DNA from: Blastocatellia bacterium
Lineage (GTDB): Bacteria; Acidobacteriota; Blastocatellia; Chloracidobacteriales; JADJPF01
Direction: 5' to 3'
Assembly: GCA_016713405.1 (NCBI GenBank)
Contig: JADJPF010000010.1
Span: forward strand, 1-64,000
DNA length: 64,000 bases
Below are positions 49,116-59,283 of this stretch, one piece after another; positions within the stretch are counted from its first letter, which is position 1; every line of letters starts with the position of its first letter. The translations under genes and the position numbers were made by a program. The notes below the pieces were generated by a model that was given only the letters and a program-made list of their open reading frames with translations, was not told the DNA's origin and ran no database searches.

Positions 49116-49853
49116 ATGAAACAGCTTTATTACTTGACGATTTTCTTAATAGCTATTTGTGTAATGAGCTTAACAGCTTTTCCACAAAGTAAACGCGCTC
49201 GAGGTTTATTTGTTAATAACCAAGCTGATGCAATACATATTTTGATTTTAAAGAAGATAGATGAAACTAAATTTGCTCCTGTTGATCCTAGCCGCGCTTT
49301 TCAAAAAGGAGATCAAATAAAAATTGCTTTTGAAAGTAATTTTGATGGTTTTGTCTATGTTATTAATGTAACTCCTGGAGGAAAGAAAAGAGTTCTATTT
49401 CCTTTTAATAAAGAAAGTAATCGCATAATTCATGGACAACGTTATGAATTACCTAATCTTAATACCTTTGTATTTGATGAAGAAAAAGGTACAGAGATAG
49501 TTCAAGTTATTATGTCCAAGGATGCAATAGCCTTTTTTGACCAGGCGGTAAAAAACTCTCAAGGTGAGTTAGGCGAAACAGCTTCTAGCGTTGCGGCTGA
49601 ACTCTCTGGACAAGTTAACAAAACACCTAAAAGCGGTATTGTAGTAGAAAATATAACTAGTGTACTGCCTCAAAGCGGCGCAGGCTCTATGCGTCAACGA
49701 GGCATAATTTTATCTCCTGGTAAAGATAAAACTACAGAAGGAACTTATATAGCAATTCCTGATAAAGGAGGCGATCGATCAAAAGATAAAGATGCTAGTA
49801 GATTAAAAACCAATGAAGTAGCTGTTTTTGAAATTCGCTTACAACATATTTAA
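49116..49853 (+). CDS. Secreted DUF4384 protein 2
   Basis: I use ATG 49116; GGGGGTGAT lies about ten bases before it, while ATG 49101 would overlap that site. A signal peptide (LTIFLIAICVMSLTAFPQ) precedes a DUF4384-like core (DPSRAFQKGDQIKIAFESNF, VLFPFNKESNRIIHGQ). The C-terminal 80 residues are K/D/G/S-rich and probably disordered. It is a diverged paralogue of the preceding gene, about 35 bp apart. The pair probably acts in the same envelope process. Confidence 0.78.
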   Translation: MKQLYYLTIFLIAICVMSLTAFPQSKRARGLFVNNQADAIHILILKKIDETKFAPVDPSRAFQKGDQIKIAFESNFDGFVYVINVTPGGKKRVLFPFNKESNRIIHGQRYELPNLNTFVFDEEKGTEIVQVIMSKDAIAFFDQAVKNSQGELGETASSVAAELSGQVNKTPKSGIVVENITSVLPQSGAGSMRQRGIILSPGKDKTTEGTYIAIPDKGGDRSKDKDASRLKTNEVAVFEIRLQHI

Positions 49854-49956
49854 GGTTAAAAAATCATCTGTTGATAAAAAATAGATGAGAATTTAAGGTA
49901 AGCAAAACTATTGATAACTTCCTATTTTGCAATTTTTGCAATAAGAGGGCTAAGTT

Positions 49957-51135
49957 ATGTTTGACAAGAGAAAAAGCTTTTTATTAATTTTGCTAATAAC
50001 TATTTCTAACTTACTTTTTTCTTGTACAAAACTAGAAGATACTAAAAGATTGCCACTTGCTTTAACTAATCAACTATCGTCAAATCAGACAATAGAACAA
50101 ACAAAAATATCTAAAGAAAAAGTTAGAGAAGCAATTAGCTCTATTGGGCTAATTTTAATTAGAGATAATAATAAAGAAAATTTACGGCCCCGTGGATCAG
50201 GTGTTGTTATTAGAGCAAATGGAATTATTGCTACTAATTATCATGTAATACAAAATACTCAAACAGGAGAGCTTTACCCAGAAATATTTTTTGAACTTAA
50301 TAAAAATGATAGCAATATTGAACGCTATCGTTTAACAACAACCATAATCAATAAAGAGCAAGATCTTGCTTTACTTCAAGTTATCAAAGAAAGCAAAGAC
50401 GAAAAAAATCAAATTTCAATTAATTTACCAGCCATAAATATAGAAACTAATCCTGTAGAACTCCTTGATGATATTGTAGTTATTGGCTATCCAGAAAAAG
50501 GAGGAAAAACAGTTACTGTTAACACTGGTATTGTAGAAGGAAAAGATTTGCTAGAGGAATGGATTAAAACAGATGCTAGGTTAATTCGTGGTAATAGTGG
50601 AGGAGCAGCAGTTAATGGTAATGGTAAATTAATTGGTATTCCAACAAAAATTGTTGTTGATAGCCAAGAAATTGATAAGGATGGTGACGGCTTTCCTGAT
50701 ATAACGCAATCTTATGGTGCTGTTGGATTTTTACGCCCAGCATATTTGATTACTGCTATGTTAGGGCAATTAGATAAAAATTCCTTTTCTGATAACCCCA
50801 ATACAACAAACCCCCCTGATAATGTTCAACAAGTTATTCCTGTAAATTTAGTAACTGTACAAGGAAAAATTATTAAATCAGGAACAGATAATGAACCTAT
50901 TGCTGGTGCGCGTGTTGGTTTGATTGCAGCAGAAACAGATGAAGTTACTCCTAAAAATCTCCTTTGTTGGGGAGGAAGCAACGCAGATGGTTGGTTTGAA
51001 CTAAATAAAGCTGTTCCTCCAGGAAAATATTGCTTGAAAGTAAAGGCATTTGGCTTTGAACCATATACACAAACTATTGAAATTAAAGAAGAACAAGAAA
51101 TTATAATAGTAAAATTAAGTAGGTTAGGAGGATAG
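49957..51135 (+). CDS. S1C (trypsin-like) serine protease lipoprotein with carboxypeptidase-regulatory domain
   Basis: This 392-residue protein has a signal peptide with lipobox LLFSC, so it is a lipoprotein. The chymotrypsin-fold protease has all catalytic positions: GIIATNYHVI (His near 97), QDLALLQV (Asp near 136) and RGNSGGAAV (Ser near 212). A C-terminal beta-sandwich of the CarboxypepD_reg type spans about 300-390 (VQGKIIKSGTDNEPIAGARV, GWFELNKAVPPGKY). The usual PDZ domain of DegP-type proteases is absent, so substrate control differs. It follows two DUF4384 genes; an envelope quality-control role is plausible. Confidence 0.87.
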   Translation: MFDKRKSFLLILLITISNLLFSCTKLEDTKRLPLALTNQLSSNQTIEQTKISKEKVREAISSIGLILIRDNNKENLRPRGSGVVIRANGIIATNYHVIQNTQTGELYPEIFFELNKNDSNIERYRLTTTIINKEQDLALLQVIKESKDEKNQISINLPAINIETNPVELLDDIVVIGYPEKGGKTVTVNTGIVEGKDLLEEWIKTDARLIRGNSGGAAVNGNGKLIGIPTKIVVDSQEIDKDGDGFPDITQSYGAVGFLRPAYLITAMLGQLDKNSFSDNPNTTNPPDNVQQVIPVNLVTVQGKIIKSGTDNEPIAGARVGLIAAETDEVTPKNLLCWGGSNADGWFELNKAVPPGKYCLKVKAFGFEPYTQTIEIKEEQEIIIVKLSRLGG

Positions 51136-51169
51136 ACTTTCTAAGGAGATTTGTTAATGAGGTGCAAAA

Positions 51170-52680
51170 ATGAAAACATTTTTAACAGTATTTTTACCTG
51201 ATAAAACACAAAAAGATATTGAAATAATGCCTAATATAACTATTGGGCAAGCATCTGATAACTGTATTGTTATCAAGCATCCTAGCATTTCACCTTACCA
51301 AGCTATTTTAGAAAAAAGACATCAAAGCTACTATCTTACTAATCTATCAAAAAACATTCCTATATTAGTTAATGGAATAGCAATTTATGGAGAAAAAAAT
51401 TAAAGCCTGAAGATAAAATTGAAATAGGAGCAAGCAAATTTATATTTCATCAAGAAGGACAAAGAATTTTACCTAAATCAACTTTTGAAAAACCTAATTT
51501 AGAAGTAGCTAAAGAACCTAATCAAGAATTAAAAAGTGATTTTGTTACAGCAGAAAAGTCACCTAAAAGTAAACCTTCTATTTTACTAGTTTTATCAGCA
51601 ATAGCTTTAGGTTTAATTATTACTTTTGCTAGTATTTTTTTAGTTTTTTATCCAGAACCTCAAAAACCAACAAACCTAGTTCATATTGTTAGCCCTGCTA
51701 GTGGTTCAGTTATTCGTGCTTCTACAAGTATTTTGTTAGAAGTAAAAGACACAAAAAATATTGATACATTAATTTATCAATTAGACGGTGTAGAAATTGC
51801 TAGATGTGAAAGCCCTCCATATAAGCTTGTTATTGAGCCTGCAAAACTAGCTACAAAATTTCCTAGCTTAACAACTAGTAATCATATTCTTTCTATCACA
51901 TTAGAAGATACTAAAGGAAAAAAGACTTTGCAGTCAGAAAGTTTATTGTTAGCTTTTGAAATGGCTGAAATAGCTACTGCAACTTCAACACCTGCAATAG
52001 ATTCTAGTAATTATGATAGAAATATTTCTTCAACACCTAGAGTAGACATAAGCGTTATGACTACAAATTTAGTAGCTCAAATAGCACAAAAAAGTGGTTA
52101 TAATTTGCGACCAGGTTTTGTAGAAAAGATACGCTTATCTACAAATAGCTATTGTATTAATACAATTAATAATGCACGTCGTAATAGAAGGGAAATCATA
52201 AAAGCTTTTAGAGACAAAGGATTACACCCTTTGTTAGGTTTTGTTTTGGCAACAAGTGAAAGTAAGTTTCAACCTTCTAATAACAATAGCAAAGTAGGTT
52301 TATGGCAGATTCCTAAAGAAATAGGGAAAAATTATCTTTTACCAGGTGAACAAGAAACAATGCTTAATGATCCAAAAAGAGGTGCAGAAATTGCAGCAGC
52401 TTATCTTAAAGATTTAATTAATGTTTTTGGCATAGACAATTTTGTTTATGCTATTGCTTGTTATGGTCAAACAGTTGGCGAAGCAGGAGAATTGCGAACT
52501 AAATTAGCAACAAGTGATTTAGCGACTACCTGGCAAAATGATTTTTGGTATACAGTAGAAAAAGGTTTGATTAGCCAAGATGCAGCAAAACATGTTGTAA
52601 ATTTTTTTGCTGCTGGCATTGTAGGAGAAAATCCACAAGCCTTTGCTTTACAACAAGAAAGATTATCGTCGCTTTATTAA
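51170..52680 (+). CDS. FHA-transmembrane-lytic transglycosylase-like protein 1; one frameshift
   Basis: The first 77 codons are an FHA domain (PNITIGQASDNCIVIKHPSI, LTNLSKNIPILVNG). The frame ends in the A7 run at 51393-51399; an eighth A gives GEKKLKPEDKIEIGASKFIF and joins a second part that runs to 52680, in total 503 residues. A transmembrane helix (VLSAIALGLIITFASIFLVF, about 140-160) follows. Next is an Ig-like region (about 165-260), then an SLT-like domain (ATSESKFQPSNNNSKVGLWQIP, catalytic-type Glu near 361; YAIACYGQT). FHA domains bind phosphothreonine; this would place a cytosolic sensor on a periplasmic murein-cleaving enzyme. Confidence 0.8.
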
Positions 52681-52684
52681 TTTT

Positions 52685-54634
52685 ATGACAACAATAATTT
52701 TAACTATTAGATCTCCAGAATCTACACAAAGTTTTGAGATGAAAACTAATCATCTAACCATAGGGCGTGGAAATCAAGCTAATCTTATTATTCAAAACCC
52801 TAGCCTTTCAAAAATCCATGCTAGCATTCATCAAGAAAATAGCCGTGTTTGGATACTTAATGAAAGCTCTAATGGTGAAAGTTTTGTAAATAATAAACTT
52901 GTGCCAACACAAGGATTAGCTATTAATGATGGCGATCAAATTAGATTAGGGAAAACTACATTTATTGATATATCAATTAAATCTTCCTTAACAACCGTTC
53001 ATAAAAAAACTACTACACCGGTTAATAAACTTCCTAAAAATACAAGCTTGGTAAAAATTATTTTTGTAATGATTAGTTGTTTATTTGCTATAACAGGTTT
53101 AATTTGGTTTTTAACCAAAGAGCCAAACAAAATATCTAATACTACTAATATAGAAGAAGTTACAGACAATAATTTGTCTACATCAACTAATGAAACTCCT
53201 CAAACAGAAGACTTAATAACCGAAAATGATTTAGTAGAAAATAATTTACCTAAAGAAGAATTTATAAAAAAAGATGTAAAACTTTATCTAAAAATGTCAG
53301 AAGAAGAAAAACTGGAGTTTCTTGATAAACAAGCTCAACACATTTCAATGATGATGGGTAATCGTCCTTATGCTTTTACTGATGATGTTTTAGGCTATAT
53401 AAAAAAATATGTTGATTCTTATGCACAAAGAGCTAATACAAGCTCTACAAGGCTTTGGGGTGAAAATCTTAATAGTCTTTATGCTCGTGCAAGTCTTTAT
53501 GCTCCAGAAATTATTAGAGCCTTTAATTTGCGTGGAGTTGCGCCTGTTGTAGGACTTTATATTGTAATGATTGAAACAGAATATCATGACTGTTTGGAAA
53601 GCCCTGTAGGGGCTAAAGGACTATTTCAATTTATGCCTGCAACGGCTAGAGCTTATGGAGTAGACCCAAATGATCGTTGTGATGTAAAGAAAATGTCACC
53701 AGCAGCAGCAAGCTATATGGCTGATAGAATCACAGAATTTGGGCCCGATGCTATGAGCGTTGCTTTAGGAATAGCTGGCTATAATCGTAGCCCTGATTCT
53801 GTTAGACGAGACCTTCATGATGTTATTAGTAGTGAAAATCGTGAACGTAGTTTTTGGACTCTAGTTGCTAATTCCACAAAACTAGATAGACCGTTTCAAA
53901 ATGAAAATATTAAATATGTACCAAAGTTTTTTGCTGCTGCAATTATTGGAGAAAATCCTTGGGCATTTGGGCTAAAATTAAGACCTTTATCAACTTATAC
54001 TGAAAATCCATCTTCAGAGAAACTAAGAAATAGTTCCCAAGCTATAGATCAACAATTTGAAAGATCAGTTATAGAGCTAATTCGTCGTATTAGTAGTGAT
54101 GATAAACCATATGTTTTTCCAGAAACAGCACTTCAAGAAATTAAAGCTAGAGTTGAAAATTATAAAAATCAACCTTTAGTAGCAAATACTTTATTTTCAT
54201 TAAACCAACAAACAGAAAAACTAGCATTGCTAGCTAGACAAGAAGGCGTAGAACCAGCATTACTTTTTTATATATTGTTAGTTGAATTAACTAATAATAA
54301 AGAACACTATGAATTAAATATAATGGCTAAGAAAGTTTTAACAGAATTAATAGCTCTTAGAGCAACTTTTGGCACAACCTTAGCAGATAGTAGTCTAATT
54401 ATTATTGCTGCTTATCGAATGGGGAGCGGAACAAAAAAATCTCACCCACTACTAGCAGTTATGCGTAGAATTGTTAAAAATCCACAAACAGAAAGAAATA
54501 TTTGGTTTTTACGAGAACAAGGTGAAATTAATGATGATGTTTATAATTTTACTATAGATTGTCTTGCCTTAGGTCTAATTGGTCAAAACCCAAAAGCTTA
54601 TGGAATAAATGCGCCTGCCATATATCAATGGTAG
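52685..54634 (+). CDS. FHA-transmembrane-lytic transglycosylase protein 2 with a second degenerate domain
   Basis: The start is ATG 52685, five bases after the previous stop. The FHA domain (LTIGRGNQANLIIQNPSLSK) covers about residues 18-90. A transmembrane helix (KIIFVMISCLFAITGLIWFL) is near 121-140. An SLT domain has IETEYHDC (catalytic Glu near 296), GAKGLFQFMPATARAYG and GIAGYNRSP. A further region (about 455-645) repeats the fold but reads LLVELTNNKEHY where the catalytic segment should be, so it is likely inactive. Each domain ends with an I-G-E/Q-N-P-x-A-x-G-type motif. The 649-residue protein follows its paralogue directly, so the two are probably cotranscribed and act together. Confidence 0.85.
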   Translation: MTTIILTIRSPESTQSFEMKTNHLTIGRGNQANLIIQNPSLSKIHASIHQENSRVWILNESSNGESFVNNKLVPTQGLAINDGDQIRLGKTTFIDISIKSSLTTVHKKTTTPVNKLPKNTSLVKIIFVMISCLFAITGLIWFLTKEPNKISNTTNIEEVTDNNLSTSTNETPQTEDLITENDLVENNLPKEEFIKKDVKLYLKMSEEEKLEFLDKQAQHISMMMGNRPYAFTDDVLGYIKKYVDSYAQRANTSSTRLWGENLNSLYARASLYAPEIIRAFNLRGVAPVVGLYIVMIETEYHDCLESPVGAKGLFQFMPATARAYGVDPNDRCDVKKMSPAAASYMADRITEFGPDAMSVALGIAGYNRSPDSVRRDLHDVISSENRERSFWTLVANSTKLDRPFQNENIKYVPKFFAAAIIGENPWAFGLKLRPLSTYTENPSSEKLRNSSQAIDQQFERSVIELIRRISSDDKPYVFPETALQEIKARVENYKNQPLVANTLFSLNQQTEKLALLARQEGVEPALLFYILLVELTNNKEHYELNIMAKKVLTELIALRATFGTTLADSSLIIIAAYRMGSGTKKSHPLLAVMRRIVKNPQTERNIWFLREQGEINDDVYNFTIDCLALGLIGQNPKAYGINAPAIYQW

Positions 54635-54986
54635 AGAGAGTAGCAAGCATTTGGGTAGCATTCCAATTAATCGGGGCTACTGTGAAAAGAATAGGGATGC
54701 GAAACAAAAGCAAAGAACAAACAGACTAGCAATGCTCAGTAATAGAAAAAATCATAGCAGGAACACGATAATAATATTTACTATTAATTTTAATATGTAA
54801 GCTTTTATTTTGGTCAAAGCATTGAAAAAATTTGGCAAATCCCAAAATCACAGCATATTTTACACTGAATCGATGAGGTGATTCATCGTCAATCTGTTGA
54901 AAAGTAGCTTAACTAGAATATTCTAGTAGATTATCTAGAGCAGTAAACCTATAACTTTAACTATTACAATGAGATAATACACTCTA
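54635..54986. other. Intergenic region between convergent genes
   Basis: No convincing gene lies here; the small plus-strand frame 54609-54800 has no family features. A weak hairpin, TGAATC (54866-54871) with GATTCA (54880-54885), may serve as a terminator between the transglycosylase gene and proS. The rest is AT-rich. Confidence 0.4.
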
Positions 54987-56714
54987 TTAGTTTGTACGGC
55001 TAACAACTTTTTCTGTAGCAATAGAATGTCTTAAAAGTTCAACAACTTGATCTAAAGCTATATCTTGATTTTGTTTTGATTTACGGGTAAAAAATTCTAT
55101 TTTTCCTTCGCCTAATTTCTTTCCAACTGTAACACGATAAGGAATACCTATAAGGTCAGCATCCTTAAACTTAACTCCAGGTCGTTCATTACGATCATCT
55201 AATAAAACATCAATTCCAATAGCAATTAACTCTTTATAAAGATGTTCGCTTGCTTCACGTTGAGATTCATCATTAAAATTAGCTGGGGTAATAACTACTT
55301 CAAATGGAGCAATTGACACAGGCCAGCAAATTCCATCTTTATCATTATAAAGCTCAACTGCTGAAGCCATAATACGACCAACACCAATTCCATAACTACC
55401 CATTATAATTGGAGTTTCTTTTCCTTCTACGTTTAAGACTTTTGCTCCCATAGATTCACTATATTTAGTTCCAAGCTTGAAAATATGTCCAACTTCAATA
55501 GCTTTATCTACTCTTAATTTAGCTGAACATTGTGGGCAACCTTCACCACTTACAACTGTACGTAAATCAGCCCATTTGCTGACTTTAATGTCACGCTCAA
55601 TTACTACGCCTCTTAAGTGATGATCATCTAAATTTGCTCCTGTCACCATATTGCTACGGCCTTGCAAGGCATTATCAGCAATTATAAAAGCATCTTTGAC
55701 ATCAACAGCACCTAATGAGCCAGGCATAGCACCTAGTAAATTTTGTATTTCTGTTGGATGTGCTGCTCTTAAATTAATTGCTCCTGTTGCATCACCAAGT
55801 TTTGTTTCATTTAATTGATGATCTCCTCTAAGTAAAACTAAAACAGGTTTTTCATCTAACATATAAATCAAAGTTTTAATTTGTCGCTCTGCTGTTGCAC
55901 CACCAGGGAAAGTAGTCAAATCTTCAATTGTTCTTACTCCTGGAGTAGGGAATTTTTCTGCCTTTTCTGGTGCAGGCTCATCAACGATTGCAGGTAAAAC
56001 CGAAGTTGCTTTTTCAACATTTGCAGCATATTGACAATCTGCACAACTAGCTATCCAATCCTCACCAGCATCAGAATAAACCATAAATTCACTAGATTTA
56101 CTTCCACCCATTGCGCCAGAAGATGCTTCTACAATAGAAAACTCTACTCCACAACGCTTGTAAATTTGACAATAAGCCTCTCTATGTGACTCAAATGCTT
56201 GGTCTAAACCTTCCCAATCTAAATCAAAAGAATAGGAATCTTTCATAATAAATTCACGAACTCTTAAAACACCTGATTTAGGACGGGCTTCATCACGAAA
56301 TTTTGTTTGGATTTGATACCAAATTTGAGGAAGTTGTTTATAAGACCGTAGCTCATCACGAGCAATTGAAGTAAAAACTTCCTCATGAGTCATTCCTAAA
56401 CAAAGATCTGCACCTTTGCGATCTTTAAGACGGAACATATTGTCGCCCATTACTTGCCAACGACCTGTTTCTTGCCAAATTTCTGCCGGATTTAAGGCTG
56501 GTAATAAATATTCCTGTCCTCCAATATTGTTCATCTCTTCACGAATTATGTTTGTAATTTTTAGCAATACTCGTTGGGCAAGTGGCAAATAAGAATAGAT
56601 GCCTGAAGTAAGTTGACGTATATAACCTGCACGTAGTAAAAGCTTATGGCTAATAGCTTCAGCCATTGCAGGGGTTTCGCGTAGTGTAGGAATAAATATT
56701 TTTGACCAGCGCAT
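54987..56714 (-). CDS. proS: Prolyl-tRNA synthetase
   Basis: This 575-residue class II synthetase charges tRNA-Pro with proline. It has the bacterial-type N-terminus (SHKLLLRAGYIRQLTSGIYS), motif 2 region (TKFRDEARPKSGVLRVREFI), an editing (INS/YbaK-like) insertion at about 220-380, and motif 3 (GSYGIGVGRIMASAVE). The anticodon-binding domain ends the protein. Length and domain order match the usual bacterial enzyme. The gene is minus-strand and convergent with the transglycosylase gene; a shared promoter region with the plus-strand gene at 56850 lies upstream. Confidence 0.97.
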   Translation of the reverse strand: MRWSKIFIPTLRETPAMAEAISHKLLLRAGYIRQLTSGIYSYLPLAQRVLLKITNIIREEMNNIGGQEYLLPALNPAEIWQETGRWQVMGDNMFRLKDRKGADLCLGMTHEEVFTSIARDELRSYKQLPQIWYQIQTKFRDEARPKSGVLRVREFIMKDSYSFDLDWEGLDQAFESHREAYCQIYKRCGVEFSIVEASSGAMGGSKSSEFMVYSDAGEDWIASCADCQYAANVEKATSVLPAIVDEPAPEKAEKFPTPGVRTIEDLTTFPGGATAERQIKTLIYMLDEKPVLVLLRGDHQLNETKLGDATGAINLRAAHPTEIQNLLGAMPGSLGAVDVKDAFIIADNALQGRSNMVTGANLDDHHLRGVVIERDIKVSKWADLRTVVSGEGCPQCSAKLRVDKAIEVGHIFKLGTKYSESMGAKVLNVEGKETPIIMGSYGIGVGRIMASAVELYNDKDGICWPVSIAPFEVVITPANFNDESQREASEHLYKELIAIGIDVLLDDRNERPGVKFKDADLIGIPYRVTVGKKLGEGKIEFFTRKSKQNQDIALDQVVELLRHSIATEKVVSRTN

Positions 56715-56849
56715 GAGTAATTCCTTTTGAAATATTAAAAATATTATTAACTTAGGCGTAGAAAACGAGAATGATGACTAGTTGCTATTAAAATTGTCAA
56801 GCAACTGTGGCATATAAAAGCAAGCTTATAAAATAATAAAGAGGTTTTT

Positions 56850-57173
56850 ATGAATAACATCGAAATTGCAGAAGTAGCTCTACGTTTATGTAATTATACT
56901 AGTAAAGAAGGCGGAATAGCTATTTTAGCTTATACCAATGCAGGTACAGCAGATTTATATGTAGAGGGAAAACGCCATACAAATATCTTAACTGAACAAC
57001 AAATTGTTAAAGGCCAATTCTTGCACCTACGTAGTAGCAAAGCTAAAAGCTATATAGAATTTGATTTGCTTTCCTCTATTTCACCAGAGTTATTTATAGA
57101 ACTAGGCGAACTTTATAACCGTCTACTCCAAGCAAGACTTAGCCCAGAACAAATGCTTGAATTACTAAAATAA
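56850..57173 (+). CDS. Hypothetical protein, 107 aa
   Basis: This 107-residue protein follows AGAGG before its ATG. It has a beta-rich middle (EGGIAILAYTNAGTADLYVEG) and a helical, L/E-rich end. No cysteine pairs, membrane segments or known motif are seen. It converges on the minus-strand gene below, with only 11 bp between. It is divergent from proS. Function unknown. Confidence 0.6.
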   Translation: MNNIEIAEVALRLCNYTSKEGGIAILAYTNAGTADLYVEGKRHTNILTEQQIVKGQFLHLRSSKAKSYIEFDLLSSISPELFIELGELYNRLLQARLSPEQMLELLK

Positions 57174-57184
57174 TAGTTTGAAAA

Positions 57185-57725
57185 TTAAACCTTATTATTT
57201 AGTAAGCGAAAAGAATTAAGAAATTTATTAGCCTCATCTTCACTACTACCATTACGAGTAAATGCAATAACGGCATACATATAACGGCCTACTAAGAAAA
57301 AGCGTGCTTCTGTAGTCCCAGGAGGTTCAGCAGTTTGGAATTTTATTGATGCCCCAGGATAACCACCAATAGCAAGCACTTTTTTATCAACTAGCCTGCC
57401 TTCAGAAGTGTTAAGAAAATCGTCTGCTGCTCCATCCACAGTTTTTTGTGCTGTTTCAGCAAACTTAAAACCGTCCAGGCGAGCCACTCCATAGGTGCGC
57501 GGGCCTTGATCAAGTCTCACCCGAATTTGTGGAGTGCTTTCTTCTACTGGTTGTCCTGGAGGTAATAAAACTGCAAAATTACCAGTTTTAGAAATATATT
57601 CTTTCCAGTCAGTAGCAGGTTTTGATTTATTTGCTTGTGGTAAATTATAGTAAATTAACGGTTTAGGTAAAACATTTAATGGTAAAAAAACTAAGTAACA
57701 ATATAGATAAAACTAATTTCTTCAT
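57185..57725 (-). CDS. Small secreted protein, one frameshift
   Basis: The protein starts at ATG 57725 with a signal peptide (KKLVLSILLLSFF). The T7 run on the coding strand (A7 at 57684-57690) carries one extra base; with six T the frame runs LPLNVLPKPLIYYNLPQA, then NFAVLLPPGQPVEES, into the open frame ending at 57185. The corrected length is 179 residues. The second half (KVLAIGGYPGASIKFQTAEPP, RYMYAVIAFTRNGSSEDEANKF) resembles small secreted alpha/beta proteins common in Acidobacteriota and Planctomycetes. Function unknown. Confidence 0.65.
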
Positions 57726-57792
57726 AGACAAATCTTAAAATTTAGTAATAAATAATTACCAAAGTATTTTCAAATTAATTAATGATATTTAC

Positions 57793-57979
57793 TTATCTTT
57801 TGTAGAGAATAGGATCTCTATTAATAGTATTTTTATTAAATTGTTTATATTTAGGGCAACCATGATAATAGCCTTCTGATTTAGAGACATATTGTTTATT
57901 TACTGCCCAGTAGCCAATTAATCCTAAAAAGGAAAGCTAGAGTAAAGGCAAACATACCATAGAAAAATTTGCTTCCCAT
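57793..57979 (-). pseudogene. Tiny membrane protein, one frameshift
   Basis: AGGAG precedes ATG 57979. The sequence reads MGSKFFYGMFAFTLAFL, then after removing one T from the five-base run (A5 at 57926-57930 on the plus strand) LGLIGYWAVNKQYV, and ends EGYYHGCPKYKQFNKNTINRDPILYKR. The product is about 61 residues with one transmembrane helix. The good ribosome-binding site and charged tail argue for a real gene. No family recognised; a single-base consensus error could explain the break. Confidence 0.5.
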
Positions 57980-58096
57980 AAAATAAACTCCTAAATTTTG
58001 TTGTTAAATAAAAAAGATAAGCTAGCTAAGTATAGTCAGCCACATCAAGCATGGCAACAGGTAAAAACCTTCCATAAACAAAAATCGAATCATTAT

Positions 58097-59283
58097 CTAT
58101 AGAGTTTCTTTGTCTTCTAGATTTTCTATTACTTCTAACACAGCTTTTGGTTCTAGTTTACCCTTAAAAAAAATTACTGGCCCGGCTAGACCTGTTAAAT
58201 GCTCGTCAGTAACGTTAAGCCTATCAGAAACAGCTAGTAACAAGTTTTTCATTCCTGCTTACGAGCCTTATCAAATTTACGTTTTAAGTAATCTGGATGC
58301 CAAAAGCCTACTATTTCCACATGGTTAACTCGTCCATCAGGATGACGTAGAGCAAAATCTGGAACAAAAACTGTCCCTTTTAAGTCAACTATTTCTACTT
58401 CTCGCTCTATTACCCAAACTGTATCAGTTTTTGACCAACGTTCAACAAAAGCACTTTCAAGTAAACTATCGTAAACCGGAGGCTTAGGAAAATGCGATTT
58501 TAATGCAGATTCAGAAGTTAGAGCATAAATTGTTTTTTTCCCTTTAATTTCAAGCTCTGCTTCCATTGCCCAGCGGGTTAGCTGTAATAATGCTGGCAAA
58601 AATGCAGCCATTTTTACCCCATAACGCCGGGTTTGATGAAATAAGCTTGCTGGGCCATCAACATGAATTCTATAACCATCTTCTAAATTTCCTTCTACAG
58701 CATACATTAGCCCATAAAGCTTTAAGCGATGAAAAAGCCTTCGGTATTCTCCTGGCTCGTTACGATAGGCATGAATTACCAGCCATTTAGCATAATAAAG
58801 TAACCCTTGAGCTTGAGCTAAATTATATAAATCCACTAGTTTTTCTGCTGTTGTTTCTGGAACACCTGTAAGTATGTGGTTTTCTGGCAAATCTGCATAT
58901 AAAGCGTCTGGAATTGTTTCCACTGGTAAATTATGCTTAATGGCTAATTCCTGCAATACTTGCTCTTTTTGTTTTGTACCGTGACCATATTTTGTAGCTA
59001 GTAAAAATGCGTCCTCTCGTAAAACTTCAGGCTCAATTTCACAGGCAATACTAAAGTTTGCGTCTGCTAATACTAAATGGGCTAAACCTCTAACTAGCTG
59101 ATAGTCTGGTGAATCGCCTTCTAAAGCTTTTAATGCTTCGTCCAACTCGCCCCGACTTTGACCGTTCTGCTCATTAATTACTTGTAAAACTTTTGCTGCC
59201 CAAGATGTTTTTTCACCTTTTAAGTAGAAAGGATAAGCTTGTCCAGCTTTAACACTATTACGTAGTAATTCGCTAGGTAGCAC
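58097..59283 (-). CDS. DUF790 (Bax1-like) nuclease; one frameshift near the end
   Basis: The minus-strand frame of 344 residues (59283 to 58249) matches DUF790, the Bax1 nuclease partner of XPB helicase. It includes PDFALRHPDGRVNHVEIVGFWHPDYLKRK, a PD-(D/E)xK-like nuclease core (D in VPDFAL, E in HVEIVG, K in KRK). A missing base near 58258 (expected KARKAGMKNLLLAVSDRLNVT) continues the reading to TAG at 58097, giving about 395 residues. This gene and the helicase gene overlap by one base at 59283, so translation is coupled. The pair is known from archaea as the XPB-Bax1 helicase-nuclease. Confidence 0.85.

Noticed and set aside
54609..54800. Small gene after the second transglycosylase
   Set aside because: Overlaps the upstream stop, has no ribosome-binding site and no recognisable motif.
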